Numbered from the stretch's first letter, positions 26,137 through 35,275 are shown. The stretch: 41,920 nt of DNA from Xanthobacteraceae bacterium (GCA_022844485.1 JALHLQ010000003.1:1-41920), one strand, 5' to 3'. Notes: generated by a model not told the origin, from the letters alone. Numbers and translations are program-made.

Positions 26137-26185
26137 GCGCGTGATCCCGAAAAGTGGATAGCGGTTTTCGGAAAAGATCACGCGC
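26137..26185 (+). repeat. Short palindromic repeat (REP-like), copy 5
   Basis: The best-preserved member: 10-bp perfect inverted ends GCGCGTGATC (26137-26146) and GATCACGCGC (26176-26185), inner CCGAAAA/TTTTCGG, core AAGTGGATAGCGG. Compared with copy 3 the outer arms differ (CGTGATC versus CATGATC) and the right arm changes in step. It lies after ggt, between convergent genes. Confidence 0.8.
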
Positions 26186-26233
26186 GAATCACGTTGAGGG
26201 CGGCAGGCTGATCAAACCTGATCTCATCGCACT

Positions 26234-26677
26234 CTAAAGCGGCGACGCGCGCCACGCGCCGGCTTTGCGGCCGGCAATCGCCCAATACACCCAGCCGGCG
26301 ACGATTCCAGCAGCCGCCATGATTTCCAGCTCCCGACGGAATAGGCCGCCGATCGTCCATGTCTCCGGATCGATGCGGCCCATGCCGGCATAAGTCGCGA
26401 GACCGACGACGGCGCCGGCGGCGGTGTAGAACAAGGCCGAGCGGATCGAAAAGCTTTCGCCGAGGATCACCACGATCAGCGCCGGCAGAATCGCGGAAGC
26501 GGACAGGAAAACGACGCCGAATGCGAGCATGATACTGAGCATGCCGTTTTCCACCGGCCCGAGCGCAAGCTCGCTCCACTCCGGCAGCAGCACGGTGGTG
26601 GCGACGACGAGTCCGGCGGCCATGCTCGCAAGGATAAAGCCCAACAGAATGGTGAGGGCTCGCGCGATGAGGGGCAT
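26234..26677 (-). CDS. Small four-helix membrane protein, unknown
   Basis: 147 residues with four predicted membrane helices: about 6-28 (ALTILLGFILASMAAGLVVA), 45-70, 75-100 and 120-138, and a short basic tail. No signature of a known transporter or enzyme. The ATG overlaps the stop codon of rlmN (TGATG), so it is the second gene of an rlmN operon and is probably translationally coupled. Alternative frames upstream lie inside rlmN and are rejected. Function unknown. Confidence 0.75.
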   Translation of the reverse strand: MPLIARALTILLGFILASMAAGLVVATTVLLPEWSELALGPVENGMLSIMLAFGVVFLSASAILPALIVVILGESFSIRSALFYTAAGAVVGLATYAGMGRIDPETWTIGGLFRRELEIMAAAGIVAGWVYWAIAGRKAGAWRASPL

Positions 26678-27918
26678 CAATCCGTCATCGCCATGGCGCG
26701 CAGCGCCATGCGCTCGCGCGCCGACAGCTTTTCGGTCGCGCTCTTGAGTTGCCCGCACGCGCCGAGGATGTCGCGGCCGCGCGGCGTGCGCACCGGCGCG
26801 GCATAGCCGGCGTTGAAGATGACTTCCGAGAACGTCTCGATCTGCTCCCAGTCGGAGCATTCGTAGGTCGTTCCGGGCCATGGATTGAAGGGGATCAGAT
26901 TGATCTTCGCCGGAATGCCCTTGAGGAGTTTCACCAGCGCCTTGGCGTCGGCGAGGGAATCATTCACGCCCTTGAGCATCACATATTCGAATGTGATGCG
27001 GCGCGCATTCGAGAGGCCCGGATAGGCGCGGCACGCCTCCAACAGCTCTTCGATCGGATATTTGCGGTTGAGCGGGACCAGCTCGTTGCGCAAAGCGTCG
27101 CGCACGGCATGCAGCGAGACCGCGAGCATGACGCCGGTTTCCGCGCCGGCGCGCGCGATGTTCGGCGCGACGCCCGAGGTGGAGAGCGTGATCTTGCGCT
27201 TGGAGACGCCGAGCCCGTCGCCGTCGGCAGCGATCAGGAGCGCGTCGCGCACCGCCTCGAAATTGTAAAGCGGCTCGCCCATGCCCATCATCACGATGTT
27301 GGTCACCGCTCGCGCGCCCTCGCGCGGAACGAGGCCGTCGGTCGGCGGCGTGCCTCCGGGCCAATCGCCGAGCCGGTCGCGCGCGACCATGATCTGGCCA
27401 ACGATCTCGCCGGCTGTGAGGTTGCGGACGAGACGCTGCGTGCCGGTATGGCAGAAAGCGCAATTGAGCGTGCATCCGACCTGGCTTGAGAGGCACAGCG
27501 TGCCGCGATCGGTGTCAGGGATATAGACGGTCTCGATCTCGTGCGGCCGCTCTCCCGCATGTTCGCCCGGGAGCCGGAGCAGCCACTTGCGCGTGCCGTC
27601 TGTCGAGACCTGCTCGGCGACCACCTCGGGCCGCGCGAGCGTGTAGTGCTGCGCGAGCGTCGCGCGCAGCTCTTTCGACACGCTGGTCATCTGATCGAAG
27701 CGTCTTGCGCCGCGGACATAGAGCCAGTGCCAGAGCTGTTGCACGCGCATCTTCGTTTGCGCGGGCGGCACGCCGATGCCGGCCAGCACCGTCGCGAGCT
27801 CCGCGCGTGTCAAGCCGACGAGCGACGGCTGGGCGGGGGCGACGTAGCGCTCGAGCGGCGTCTTTTCGAGGAGAGCGGGCGCGGCGGCCCTGTCCGGTGT
27901 GGTCGTGTGCAAGGTCAT
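26677..27918 (-). CDS. rlmN: 23S rRNA m2A2503 / tRNA m2A37 methyltransferase RlmN
   Basis: Radical-SAM methyltransferase that forms 2-methyladenosine in 23S rRNA and some tRNAs. 413 residues. The iron-sulfur motif C-x3-C-x2-C is CTLNCAFC at 149-156; the conserved [26 protein letters not shown] and [10 protein letters not shown] segments follow, and the methyl-carrying second cysteine is the one in [11 protein letters not shown] near the C-terminus. Met 27918 is chosen over 27960 because residues before it are Arg/Lys-rich and unconserved. The gene is downstream of the IalB-family gene and upstream of the overlapping membrane-protein gene. Confidence 0.96.
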   Translation of the reverse strand: MTLHTTTPDRAAAPALLEKTPLERYVAPAQPSLVGLTRAELATVLAGIGVPPAQTKMRVQQLWHWLYVRGARRFDQMTSVSKELRATLAQHYTLARPEVVAEQVSTDGTRKWLLRLPGEHAGERPHEIETVYIPDTDRGTLCLSSQVGCTLNCAFCHTGTQRLVRNLTAGEIVGQIMVARDRLGDWPGGTPPTDGLVPREGARAVTNIVMMGMGEPLYNFEAVRDALLIAADGDGLGVSKRKITLSTSGVAPNIARAGAETGVMLAVSLHAVRDALRNELVPLNRKYPIEELLEACRAYPGLSNARRITFEYVMLKGVNDSLADAKALVKLLKGIPAKINLIPFNPWPGTTYECSDWEQIETFSEVIFNAGYAAPVRTPRGRDILGACGQLKSATEKLSARERMALRAMAMTD

Positions 27919-28025
27919 GGATACTCGGAAACGCGGCTTCTTCGCCCGCGGTCCTATCACAGATAGGGTGCGCAGGGCATCGCCGCGACGTCAGCCCGCC
28001 CCTGCGGCTGCGGGGACCACGGCGC

Positions 28026-28610
28026 TCATTTGCACTCCGCATTGGCGCGGTCGAGCGCCTGGGCGAGACCTTTGAGCGAATAGCGGTCCATGGACTTCGT
28101 GCCGCGGCCGGACTCCCCGGTCACGATCAGCTCGCCGTTCTTGCGCATGACATCAACCATGCGCGCCTCTTCGGCGGCATTCTTGATCCAGGCGCCGTCG
28201 GCCTGCGTATACATCGGGAACTGGTTGCTGCCGATTGCGACGGTTGCCTCTGAATTCGGCTTGAACGGATAGCCGACGACGATGGAGACCTCGTTGCGGA
28301 CATTTTCGGCCGGTCGCGAGGCAACGAACATGTAAACGGGGTCGCGCGGGCGGTTTGGCGGAGCGGTCGAGGCGCTGGACGGTTTCGCCAGCGCGTAGCA
28401 GACTTTGCGGCCGCCGGTCGTCGCCGCATAGGCGCCCCAGTCCCCGAATTGACCGAGCAGGGTCGGCTGCCCGCCGCCTGGCGCCGGGGCGGGGGTCTGT
28501 TTGGCCTGAGCGGCCTGCTTCGGCTGCTGCGCCGAGGCAGAAAGGGTGCCGAGGACGAGAGCGGTCATGAGGGTGAATGCGGCGCGGAAGGGTTTCATCG
28601 GACGCTTCAT
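28026..28610 (-). CDS. IalB-family secreted protein
   Basis: 194 residues. The N-terminus MKRPMKPFRAAFTLMTALVL is a signal peptide with cleavage near ASA-QQ, followed by a Gln/Ala/Pro-rich linker and an invasion-associated-locus-B (IalB) domain: GQFGDWGAYAA...KVCYALAKP, VYMFVASRP, VGYPFKPNSEATVAIG, WIKNAAEEARMVDVMRKNG and the final AECK. The family is widespread in non-pathogenic Hyphomicrobiales, so the name should not be read as a virulence role. A second ATG at 28598 (MKPFRAA) is an equally reasonable start. 107 bp separate it from rlmN. Confidence 0.88.
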   Translation of the reverse strand: MKRPMKPFRAAFTLMTALVLGTLSASAQQPKQAAQAKQTPAPAPGGGQPTLLGQFGDWGAYAATTGGRKVCYALAKPSSASTAPPNRPRDPVYMFVASRPAENVRNEVSIVVGYPFKPNSEATVAIGSNQFPMYTQADGAWIKNAAEEARMVDVMRKNGELIVTGESGRGTKSMDRYSLKGLAQALDRANAECK

Positions 28611-28709
28611 GGCTCGCGAATCAGGGTTGCGATGGCATCCCCCTCGAATAACCGGGTAAATGGGTAATGTGAAGGCAGCAGCGAGCGCCGCGTGCGGCAG
28701 GGTGACCTG

Positions 28710-29684
28710 ATGAAAGCTGTTCTGTGTACACGTCTGGGCGGGCCGCGCGATCTCGAACTGGCCGACCTGCCGGAACCCGAGCCCGGACCCGGTGAGGCGG
28801 TCGTCGCGGTGAAGGCCGTGGCGCTGAATTTCTTCGACACGCTCATCATCGCCGGCAAGTACCAGGTGAGGCCGGCCCTGCCGTTCTCGCCCGCCGCCGA
28901 GTTCGCCGGCGTGGTCGAACGGGTCGGGGGCGACGTCGCCGATGTCGCGCCCGGCGACCGCGTCATCGGCAATATCGCTTACGGCGCGGCGCGCGAAAAG
29001 ATCGCGGTTTCGGCGGGACGCCTGATCAAGATGCCCGCCGCCATGGACTTCACCCGCGCCGCCGGCGTGAGCGTCACCTATGGCACGAGCCTGCACGCGC
29101 TGAGGGATCGCGCAAAGCTTCGAGCGGGCGAGACGCTGGCCGTGCTCGGCGCCGCGGGCGGGATCGGATTGTCGGCGGTGGAAGTCGGCAAGGCGCTGGG
29201 TGCGCGGGTGATCGCCTGCGCCTCCTCCGACGACAAGCTCGCCTTCGTGCGCGCGCGTGGCGCCGACGACGTGGTCAATTACGCCAAACAGGATTTGAAG
29301 GAGGCGCTGCGTGAGCTGACCGCCGGCAAGGGAGTCGACGTCGTCTACGATCCGGTCGGCGGCGCCTATGCCGAACCCGCGCTTCGCGCCATGGATTGGG
29401 GTGGGCGCTTTCTCGTGATCGGTTTTGCGGCCGGCGGCATCCCGCAGCTGCCGCTGAACATCGTGCTGCTCAAGAGCTACGATGTGCTCGGCGTGCACTG
29501 GGGCGCTTGGACGGAACGCGATCCGGCCGGCTACCGGGCCACGCTGGCGCAAATCCTGAAGTGGTGCGCAGCGGGAACGCTCTCGGCGCATGTGCATGCG
29601 GTCTATCCGCTCGAGCGCGCGGCCGAGGCCTTGGAGGAAATCGCCGGGCGAAAGGCGATGGGCAAGGTGGCGTTGGGGGTGTGA
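28710..29684 (+). CDS. NADPH:quinone oxidoreductase family protein (MDR)
   Basis: 324-residue medium-chain dehydrogenase/reductase of the zinc-free quinone-oxidoreductase type. The N-terminal GroES-like domain starts MKAVLCTRLGGPRDL and has FFDTLIIAGKYQ and FAGVVERVGGDV; the NADPH-binding motif is LGAAGGIGLSAV near residue 150, followed by the cofactor-specificity strand VIACASSDDKL; VDVVYDPVGG and WGGRFLVIGFAAG close the Rossmann domain. It reads divergently from the IalB-family gene with 99 bp between the starts. An upstream GTG at 28692 is possible but less likely. The physiological substrate is unknown. Confidence 0.9.
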   Translation: MKAVLCTRLGGPRDLELADLPEPEPGPGEAVVAVKAVALNFFDTLIIAGKYQVRPALPFSPAAEFAGVVERVGGDVADVAPGDRVIGNIAYGAAREKIAVSAGRLIKMPAAMDFTRAAGVSVTYGTSLHALRDRAKLRAGETLAVLGAAGGIGLSAVEVGKALGARVIACASSDDKLAFVRARGADDVVNYAKQDLKEALRELTAGKGVDVVYDPVGGAYAEPALRAMDWGGRFLVIGFAAGGIPQLPLNIVLLKSYDVLGVHWGAWTERDPAGYRATLAQILKWCAAGTLSAHVHAVYPLERAAEALEEIAGRKAMGKVALGV

Positions 29685-29705
29685 CGCGCGCCGCGCACCA
29701 AGAAC

Positions 29706-29732
29706 CTTCTCCCCGTTGCGGGAGAGGAGAAG
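29706..29732. terminator. Hairpin between convergent genes
   Basis: CTTCTCC (29706-29712) pairs with GGAGAAG (29726-29732), with an inner CCG/CGG pair. It lies between the stops of the quinone oxidoreductase and the DUF1232 gene and could serve as a bidirectional transcription end, although no clear T-run follows on either strand. Similar CTTCTCCCCG/GGAGA palindromes are common dispersed repeats in alphaproteobacteria, so it may instead be a repeat copy. Confidence 0.4.
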
Positions 29733-29734
29733 CG

Positions 29735-30121
29735 TCAGCGCCACCGCGCCAGCACGCGCCGTGCGGCCTCGCGGTGATTGTCGCGGATATGGCCCGCCAC
29801 CATGCGGATCGCGGCTGCCAGCACGGCGGCATCGTCAGTGAAGCCGAGGAGGGGCAGCATGTCGGGTGCAAAATCGAACGGCAGCACAAAATAGGCGAGC
29901 GCGCCGACCAGCGCCGCCTTCACGGGCATCGGCGTCTCGCGATCGAAGGCGCAATAATAGGCGGCGAGCAGGTCCTCTGCGAAGGGCAAGGACGCCGCGA
30001 CCTTCCGCGCTTTCACGCGGAATTGCCGGCGAACCGCATCGGCCTTGCGCAAGGCCTCGTCCGGATCGAACCTGCGTTCCCACCATGACGCCACGCGCTC
30101 GAATGCCAGGGCGACCTCCAT
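29735..30121 (-). CDS. DUF1232 (YkvA-like) small membrane protein
   Basis: 128 residues. The DUF1232 core, AALVGALAYFVLPFDFAPDM followed by GFTDDAAVLAAAI, is clear in the C-terminal half and contains two hydrophobic segments; the N-terminal half is a charged helix with many Arg. Function of the family is unknown. Met 30121 gives MEVALAFERVASWWERRF; the track upstream of it is Arg/Ser-rich and unconserved. It is the last gene of a leftward run tesA-thpR-phhB-DUF1232, 65 bp after phhB. Confidence 0.85.
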   Translation of the reverse strand: MEVALAFERVASWWERRFDPDEALRKADAVRRQFRVKARKVAASLPFAEDLLAAYYCAFDRETPMPVKAALVGALAYFVLPFDFAPDMLPLLGFTDDAAVLAAAIRMVAGHIRDNHREAARRVLARWR

Positions 30122-30186
30122 CAGGACGGACAATAGTCCAGATCTGGGAGACGAAACGGCGCTGCGCAAGCCGCTCGGACCTCGCC

Positions 30187-30480
30187 TCACCCCGCAAGCT
30201 TGTTCATCGCGTCGGCAAGCGTCACGTCGAGTTCGGTCACGCCGCCGGCGTCATGCGTTGAAAGCGTGACTTCGACGGTCTTATAGACGTTGAACCATTC
30301 CGGATGGTGGTCCAGCTTTTCCGCCATCAGCGCGGCGCGCGTCATGAAGCCGAAGGCGGCGTTGAAATCCTTGAACACGAATCGTTTCGTGATGGCGTCG
30401 CGCCCCTCCGCCTCGCTCCAGCCGGAAAGTCTTGCAAGAGCCGCCTTTCGAGCGTCCGCGGACAGCTTTTCGCGCGCCAT
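30187..30480 (-). CDS. phhB: Pterin-4a-carbinolamine dehydratase
   Basis: 97 residues, full length for the family. It dehydrates 4a-hydroxytetrahydrobiopterin formed by aromatic amino-acid hydroxylases, and in bacteria may have a broader pterin role. The signature [20 protein letters not shown] carries the two His and the Trp of the active site, and the C-terminal [15 protein letters not shown] completes the fold. No phenylalanine hydroxylase gene is adjacent in this window. The stop of the preceding thpR gene is 18 bp upstream, so co-transcription is likely. Confidence 0.95.
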   Translation of the reverse strand: MAREKLSADARKAALARLSGWSEAEGRDAITKRFVFKDFNAAFGFMTRAALMAEKLDHHPEWFNVYKTVEVTLSTHDAGGVTELDVTLADAMNKLAG

Positions 30481-30498
30481 GTTTCACTCTCCCGTAGT

Positions 30499-31035
30499 TC
30501 AAGCTGCGAGCGGATAGGCGGCCTCGACGATATAGGGCCCGCCGCCGACCGACGCCCGGGACGAGAACAGGACGAAACGCGACACCAGCACCGGCGGCAC
30601 GCCCATGCCGCCCCGGGTCGACAGATACTGCGCAACCTCGTGGCTCGTCGCGTCGCGAAGGCGTGCAAGGGTGACATGCGGCGTGTATTTCCGCCCCTCC
30701 GGTTCGAGGCCGACGCGCTGCAGCAGCCGTTCATGCTCCGCCTGCAATTCGAGCAGCGAGCTTGTCGGCTCGATGCCGAGATAGACCGCGCGCGGTCGGC
30801 GTCCGCCGAAGGAGCCGAGGCCGTTGAACCGCAAATCGAACGGCCGGCGCTTCACCTGATCGAGCAGCAAGGCGATCTCGTGCGCCATGCGGTCGTCGAT
30901 ATCGCCGATGAAGCGCAGCGTGACATGGTAATTTTCCGGATCGATCCAGCGCGCGCCCGGCAGCCCGCCGCGCAGCGTGGACAAGGCCGTCGCAACCCCG
31001 CGGGGGACTTCGAGACCGGTGAAAAGGCGCGGCAT
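30499..31035 (-). CDS. thpR: RNA 2',3'-cyclic phosphodiesterase
   Basis: 178-residue member of the 2H phosphoesterase superfamily (ThpR/LigT), which opens 2',3'-cyclic phosphates on RNA ends. Both catalytic H-x-T-x motifs are present: HVTL at 37-40 and HVTL at 120-123. The N-terminus MPRLFTGLEVP is typical. 48 bp separate it from the tesA stop upstream and 18 bp from phhB downstream, a compact leftward operon. Confidence 0.94.
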   Translation of the reverse strand: MPRLFTGLEVPRGVATALSTLRGGLPGARWIDPENYHVTLRFIGDIDDRMAHEIALLLDQVKRRPFDLRFNGLGSFGGRRPRAVYLGIEPTSSLLELQAEHERLLQRVGLEPEGRKYTPHVTLARLRDATSHEVAQYLSTRGGMGVPPVLVSRFVLFSSRASVGGGPYIVEAAYPLAA

Positions 31036-31083
31036 CGCTTCACTCCGTCGACAGATGAGCGGATTCGCCGGCAGGAGGCAATC

Positions 31084-31785
31084 TCAGGCCTTGCGCAGCC
31101 GGCCGAGGAACTCCTCCAGCGTCGGCAGGATGCCCTTCACCATCACCGCGACGCCTTGTGCATTGGGATGCACTCCGTCCGCAAGATTCATGGAGCGCTC
31201 GCCGACCACGCCTTCGAGGAAAAAGGGATAGAGCGCGACACCATGCTTCTTCGCGAGCTCCGGAAAGATGACGTCGAAGGCGCGCACGTAATCAGGCCCG
31301 AGGTTGCGGGGCGCGTACATCCCCACAAGCAGGACCGGGATATTGCGCGCGCGCAGGCGCTGAATGATCTCGTCGAGCGCCGCGCGGGTCAGCTTCGGAT
31401 CGATGCCGCGCAACGCGTCATTCGCGCCGAGCGCGACGATGACGGCATCCGTCCCATCCGGCGCCGACCAACCCAGGCGCGAGAGGCCGCCGGAGGCGGT
31501 ATCTCCTGACACGCCCGCATTCTGGATCGTCACGGCATGCCCGCGCTCTTTGAGCGCGCGCTCGAGCTGCGCCGGGAAGGCGGCATTCCCGGGAAGCCCA
31601 TAACCGGCGGTCAGGGAATCGCCGAGCACGACGAGGTTCAGCGGCCGCTCCGCTTGGGCCGAAGCCGCTCCCGCAGATGCAAGGCTCAGGATTGCCAGCG
31701 CGGCAAGCCATGCCTGGACCCGGCCCAAAGCCTTCCCATATGACGATGACGTGACAGCGGGGAATCGAGAGCGGACAATCGGCAT
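31084..31785 (-). CDS. tesA: Periplasmic GDSL esterase / lysophospholipase (TesA-like)
   Basis: 233-residue SGNH-fold hydrolase related to E. coli TesA and arylesterases. A signal peptide (VQAWLAALAILSLASAGAASA) precedes the catalytic blocks: GDSLTAGYGLPG with Ser57, GVSGDTASGG (block II Gly), ALGANDALRG (block III Asn) and DGVHPNAQG with Asp203 and His206 (block V). The start ATG at 31785 overlaps the start of divergent ybbA in CATG (31783-31786). The tesA/ybbA-ybbP head-to-head pair is conserved from E. coli to alphaproteobacteria. The N-terminal 15-20 residues before the hydrophobic core are longer than usual, so a later start is possible. Confidence 0.93.
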   Translation of the reverse strand: MPIVRSRFPAVTSSSYGKALGRVQAWLAALAILSLASAGAASAQAERPLNLVVLGDSLTAGYGLPGNAAFPAQLERALKERGHAVTIQNAGVSGDTASGGLSRLGWSAPDGTDAVIVALGANDALRGIDPKLTRAALDEIIQRLRARNIPVLLVGMYAPRNLGPDYVRAFDVIFPELAKKHGVALYPFFLEGVVGERSMNLADGVHPNAQGVAVMVKGILPTLEEFLGRLRKA

Positions 31786-32494
31786 GGATGATACCTCCGG
31801 CGTCGCGATGGCAATCAAGCTTCGCGGTGTCAATCTTTCGCTCGGGCGCGGCGCGGCGCGCGTCCACATCCTTCGGGATATCGATTTTTCCGTCCGCCGG
31901 GGAGAGGCGATCGGGCTGATCGGACCGTCGGGTTCAGGGAAATCCACGCTGCTGATGGTCATGGCGGGACTCGAGCGCCCGGATACGGGTACGGTTGCGG
32001 TTGCGGGGGAAGACCTCAGCGTCTTGAACGAGGATGGTCTGGCCCGATTCCGTGGGCGGAATGTGGGCATCGTCTTTCAATCTTTCCACCTGATCCCCAC
32101 CATGACCGCGTGGGAGAACGTGGCGGTGCCGCTGGAACTCGCGGGTGCGCCGGACGCCTTCGACAAGGCGGCGCGGGAGCTGGCGTCGGTCGGGTTGTCC
32201 GAACGGCTCGACCATTATCCTGCCGAGCTCTCCGGCGGCGAGCAGCAGCGTGTCGCGCTGGCGCGCGCGCTGGCGCCGGGGCCGGCCATACTGGTCGCCG
32301 ACGAGCCCACCGGTAATCTCGATGAGGCGACCGGACAGCAGATCATCGAACTTCTTTTTGCCGGGCACCTCGAGCGCGGCACGACCTTGATCCTCGTCAC
32401 GCATGATGCGGCGCTGGCCAACCGCTGCGACCGCGTCGTGCGCATGCGATCGGGCCGGATCGAGCCGGCGCGCGAGCGGGCGGCGTCCGGATGA
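31784..32494 (+). CDS. ybbA: ABC transporter ATP-binding protein YbbA
   Basis: 236-residue ATPase of the LolD/MacB type. Walker A GPSGSGKST (47-55), Q-loop VFQSFHLIPTMT, signature LSGGEQQRVALARAL, Walker B ILVADEPTGNLD and H-loop LVTHD are all intact. It would power the YbbP permease encoded next, whose start codon overlaps its stop (ATGA). This class usually acts mechanically on envelope substrates rather than moving solutes; the substrate here is unknown, though pairing with the tesA esterase suggests lipids or lipid-like compounds (inference). Start at 31784 or the later ATG 31808 (MAIKLRG). Confidence 0.94.
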   Translation: MDDTSGVAMAIKLRGVNLSLGRGAARVHILRDIDFSVRRGEAIGLIGPSGSGKSTLLMVMAGLERPDTGTVAVAGEDLSVLNEDGLARFRGRNVGIVFQSFHLIPTMTAWENVAVPLELAGAPDAFDKAARELASVGLSERLDHYPAELSGGEQQRVALARALAPGPAILVADEPTGNLDEATGQQIIELLFAGHLERGTTLILVTHDAALANRCDRVVRMRSGRIEPARERAASG

Positions 32495-35106
32495 CCTTTG
32501 TCAGCGCAAGCACCGGCGCGGCGACAGCCCGGCGCCCCTTCCTGTCGCTGCGGTTGTCCTTGCGCGAGCTGCGGGGCGGGTTGCGCGGCTTCTACGTGTT
32601 CATTGCCTGCATCGCGCTTGGGGTCATGGCGATTTCGGGCGTCGGCTCATTCGCCAAAAGTCTAGCGGCCGGGCTCGCGCGCGAAGGCCGCGTGATCCTC
32701 GGCGGCGATGTCGCCTTTTCGCTGATCCAGCGTGAAGCGACCGCGCCGGAAAGACGTTTTCTCGAAAGCCAGGGCCGCTTGTCGGTCGCGGCCACGATGC
32801 GCTCCATGGTGCGGACGCCGGAAGGGCGCACGGCACTGGTTGAGGCGAAGGCCGTGGACCGCGCCTATCCGCTCTATGGCGCCATCCGCGCGGAGCCCGA
32901 CGCGGCCTTGGCGGATCTTCTCGCCCCGGCCCGGCCCGCTCCCGCGGGGGCGGGCAGTAGTGGGCCAGGACGCGTCTTCGGCGCGCTGGCGGACCCGGCC
33001 TTGCTGGCGCGGCTCGATTTGAACATCGGCGATCGCATCAGGCTTGGCGAAGCGGACATCGAGCTGCGCGCCACGCTCCAGTCCGAGCCCGACAAGGTCG
33101 GCGCCGGCGTGCCGTTCGGGCCGCGCCTTCTTCTGAGCGAGGAAGCGCTGCGCGCGAGCGGGCTTGTCCAGCCCGGCAGCCTCGTGCGCTGGCAGTATCG
33201 GTTGCGGCTGGCTGACGCCGATCCGACCGACCGCGCCGTCGAGGCCGTCGCATCGCGGGCGCGGGCCGCGTTTCCCGATGCCGGCTGGGACATCCGCTCA
33301 CGCGCGAATGCCTCGCCGGAACTGGGGCGCAACATCGAACGCTTCACGCAGTATCTGACGCTGGTCGGATTGACGGCCCTGCTGGTCGGAGGCGTCGGCG
33401 TGGCCAATGCGGTGAAGAGCTATCTCGACCGCAAGCGCAACATTGTCGCGACGCTGAAGGCGCTCGGGGCGACCGGCGGGAGGATCTTTTCGATCTACCT
33501 CGTCGAGGTGACCTTGCTCGCGCTTTTGGGAACGGTGATCGGCGCGGCGCTCGGCGCAATGCTGCCGTTCGCGGTCGCGGCCGCTTTCGGCTCCAGCATT
33601 CCGATTCCGATTGCGCCGGCCCTCTATCCCGCGGAACTGATGCTGGCGCTGGCCTATGGCCTGCTGACGGCGCTGGCATTCACGCTGTGGCCCTTGGGGC
33701 GCGCGCACGAAGTGCCGGTCTCGGCCTTGTTTCGCGACGAAGTCGCGCCGCAACGGCGGTTGCCGCGCGCGCGCTACATCGCCGCGACGGCCCTGGCGGT
33801 GGGCTCGCTGGCTGCGCTGGCGATTGCGCTGGCCTACGACCGTCGCGTCGCCGCGATTTTCGTCGCGGCGGCGGCGGCGGTGTTCGTCGCGTTGCGCCTG
33901 ATCGCGTGGCTGATGATGGCATCGGCGCGGCGCATGCCGCGGCCGCGCTCGACGCTCTGGCGGCTCGTGATTGCCAACATCCATCGGCCGGGAGCCCTCA
34001 CGCCGAGCGTTGTGCTTTCGCTCGGGCTTGGACTTGCGCTGCTGGTGATCCTCACCTTGATCGACGGAAACCTGCGCCGGCAATTCACGGCTTCGCTGCC
34101 GGAGCGCGCGCCCGCGTTCTACTTCGTGGACATTCAGGCGGCCGACGCGGCGCGCTTCGACGCATTCGTGCGCGAGCGCGCCCCGCAGGCCACGCTCGAT
34201 CGCGTGCCGATGCTGCGCGGGCGTATTGTCAGCGTGAACGGACAGGCCGCCGAACAGCTCCGCCCGTCACCGCAAGCCGCCTGGGTGCTGCAGAATGACC
34301 GCGGGATCACCTACACGTCCGAGGTCCCGGCCGGCTCGCGCGTCGTCGCGGGGACGTGGTGGGATCAGAACTACGATGGGCCACCGCTCGTTTCTCTCGA
34401 GAACCGCATTGCCGAGGGCCTCGGCTTGAAGGTCGGCGACCGGATCACGGTCAATGTGCTTGGTCGCAACATCACGGCCACGGTGGCCAATCTGCGGGCC
34501 GTGGATTGGCAATCGCTCGGCATCAACTTCGTTCTGGTGTTCTCGCCCGGCGCCTTCAGCGGCGCGCCGCACGCGCATATCGCAACGCTCACTTACCCGC
34601 CCGGCGGCACGGCACAAGAGGAGCTTTCGCTGTTCAAGGCCGTCGCCGACACCTTCGGCGGCGTCACCATCGTGCGGGTGAAGGAGGCGCTGGAAGCGGT
34701 TGCGAAGGTCGTGCTCGATCTCGCCTTTGCCATTCGCGGGGCGAGCGCCGTTGCCCTGTTCTCCGCCGTGCTGGTGCTTGCAGGGGCGCTGGCGACCGGG
34801 CATCGCCATCGCGTCTACGACGCCGTTATTCTGAAGACGCTCGGCGCAACGCGTGGCCGGCTGCTGGCCGCCTATGCGCTCGAATACCTGCTGATCGGTC
34901 TTGCGACCGCCATCTTCGGCGTCGCGGCCGGCTCCCTGGCCGCTTGGCTGATCATGACCGAGCTGATGAACCTGAACTTCGTCTGGCTCCCCGGCCCGGC
35001 GGCTTTGGCTGCTCTTGGAGCCATGATACTTACGGTTGCATTCGGGCTGGTCGGAACGTTTGCGGCGCTTGGCCAAAAACCCGCGCCGGTCTTACGGAAT
35101 CTGTGA
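32491..35106 (+). CDS. ybbP: FtsX-like ABC permease YbbP
   Basis: 871-residue inner-membrane permease. After a short cytoplasmic start, a first helix at about 30-55 (FYVFIACIALGVMAISGV) leads to a large periplasmic domain; two FtsX domains follow, the first at about 285-430 (FTQYLTLVGLTALLVGGVGV, SYLDRKRNIVATLKALGATG) and the second at the C-terminus (about 745-865, YDAVILKTLGATRGRLLAAYALEYLL), with two extra helices in between. The twice-repeated LKTLGAT-type motif is the coupling helix that contacts the ATPase. Length matches YbbP-like permeases, which are larger than LolC/E. Translationally coupled to ybbA. Confidence 0.94.
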   Translation: MTFVSASTGAATARRPFLSLRLSLRELRGGLRGFYVFIACIALGVMAISGVGSFAKSLAAGLAREGRVILGGDVAFSLIQREATAPERRFLESQGRLSVAATMRSMVRTPEGRTALVEAKAVDRAYPLYGAIRAEPDAALADLLAPARPAPAGAGSSGPGRVFGALADPALLARLDLNIGDRIRLGEADIELRATLQSEPDKVGAGVPFGPRLLLSEEALRASGLVQPGSLVRWQYRLRLADADPTDRAVEAVASRARAAFPDAGWDIRSRANASPELGRNIERFTQYLTLVGLTALLVGGVGVANAVKSYLDRKRNIVATLKALGATGGRIFSIYLVEVTLLALLGTVIGAALGAMLPFAVAAAFGSSIPIPIAPALYPAELMLALAYGLLTALAFTLWPLGRAHEVPVSALFRDEVAPQRRLPRARYIAATALAVGSLAALAIALAYDRRVAAIFVAAAAAVFVALRLIAWLMMASARRMPRPRSTLWRLVIANIHRPGALTPSVVLSLGLGLALLVILTLIDGNLRRQFTASLPERAPAFYFVDIQAADAARFDAFVRERAPQATLDRVPMLRGRIVSVNGQAAEQLRPSPQAAWVLQNDRGITYTSEVPAGSRVVAGTWWDQNYDGPPLVSLENRIAEGLGLKVGDRITVNVLGRNITATVANLRAVDWQSLGINFVLVFSPGAFSGAPHAHIATLTYPPGGTAQEELSLFKAVADTFGGVTIVRVKEALEAVAKVVLDLAFAIRGASAVALFSAVLVLAGALATGHRHRVYDAVILKTLGATRGRLLAAYALEYLLIGLATAIFGVAAGSLAAWLIMTELMNLNFVWLPGPAALAALGAMILTVAFGLVGTFAALGQKPAPVLRNL

Positions 35107-35204
35107 CCGTTTGCGACCGATTTTCTTGCCCGGGGGAAAACCTGCGTTAACCTCGGCTGGACTGCCTGCGGCCTAAAAGCATATTGCCGGAAGGGGTCAC
35201 TCCT

Positions 35205-35238
35205 CCCCATATTGGGGCGACCAGGAGGGGATCGCCCC
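35205..35238 (+). promoter_or_regulatory. Alternative hairpins in the leader of the Bax-inhibitor gene
   Basis: CCCC (35205-35208) can pair with GGGG (35214-35217) across ATATT, or the same GGGG extended to GGGGCGA (35214-35220) can pair with TCGCCCC (35232-35238) across an 11-nt loop. The two are mutually exclusive. They sit 38 bp before the start codon and 99 bp after ybbP. No T-run follows, so neither is a terminator; whether they affect translation is unknown. Confidence 0.35.
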
Positions 35239-35275
35239 TAAACGGCGGTCGAAGGCAACACAAGAGGTTTCGACA

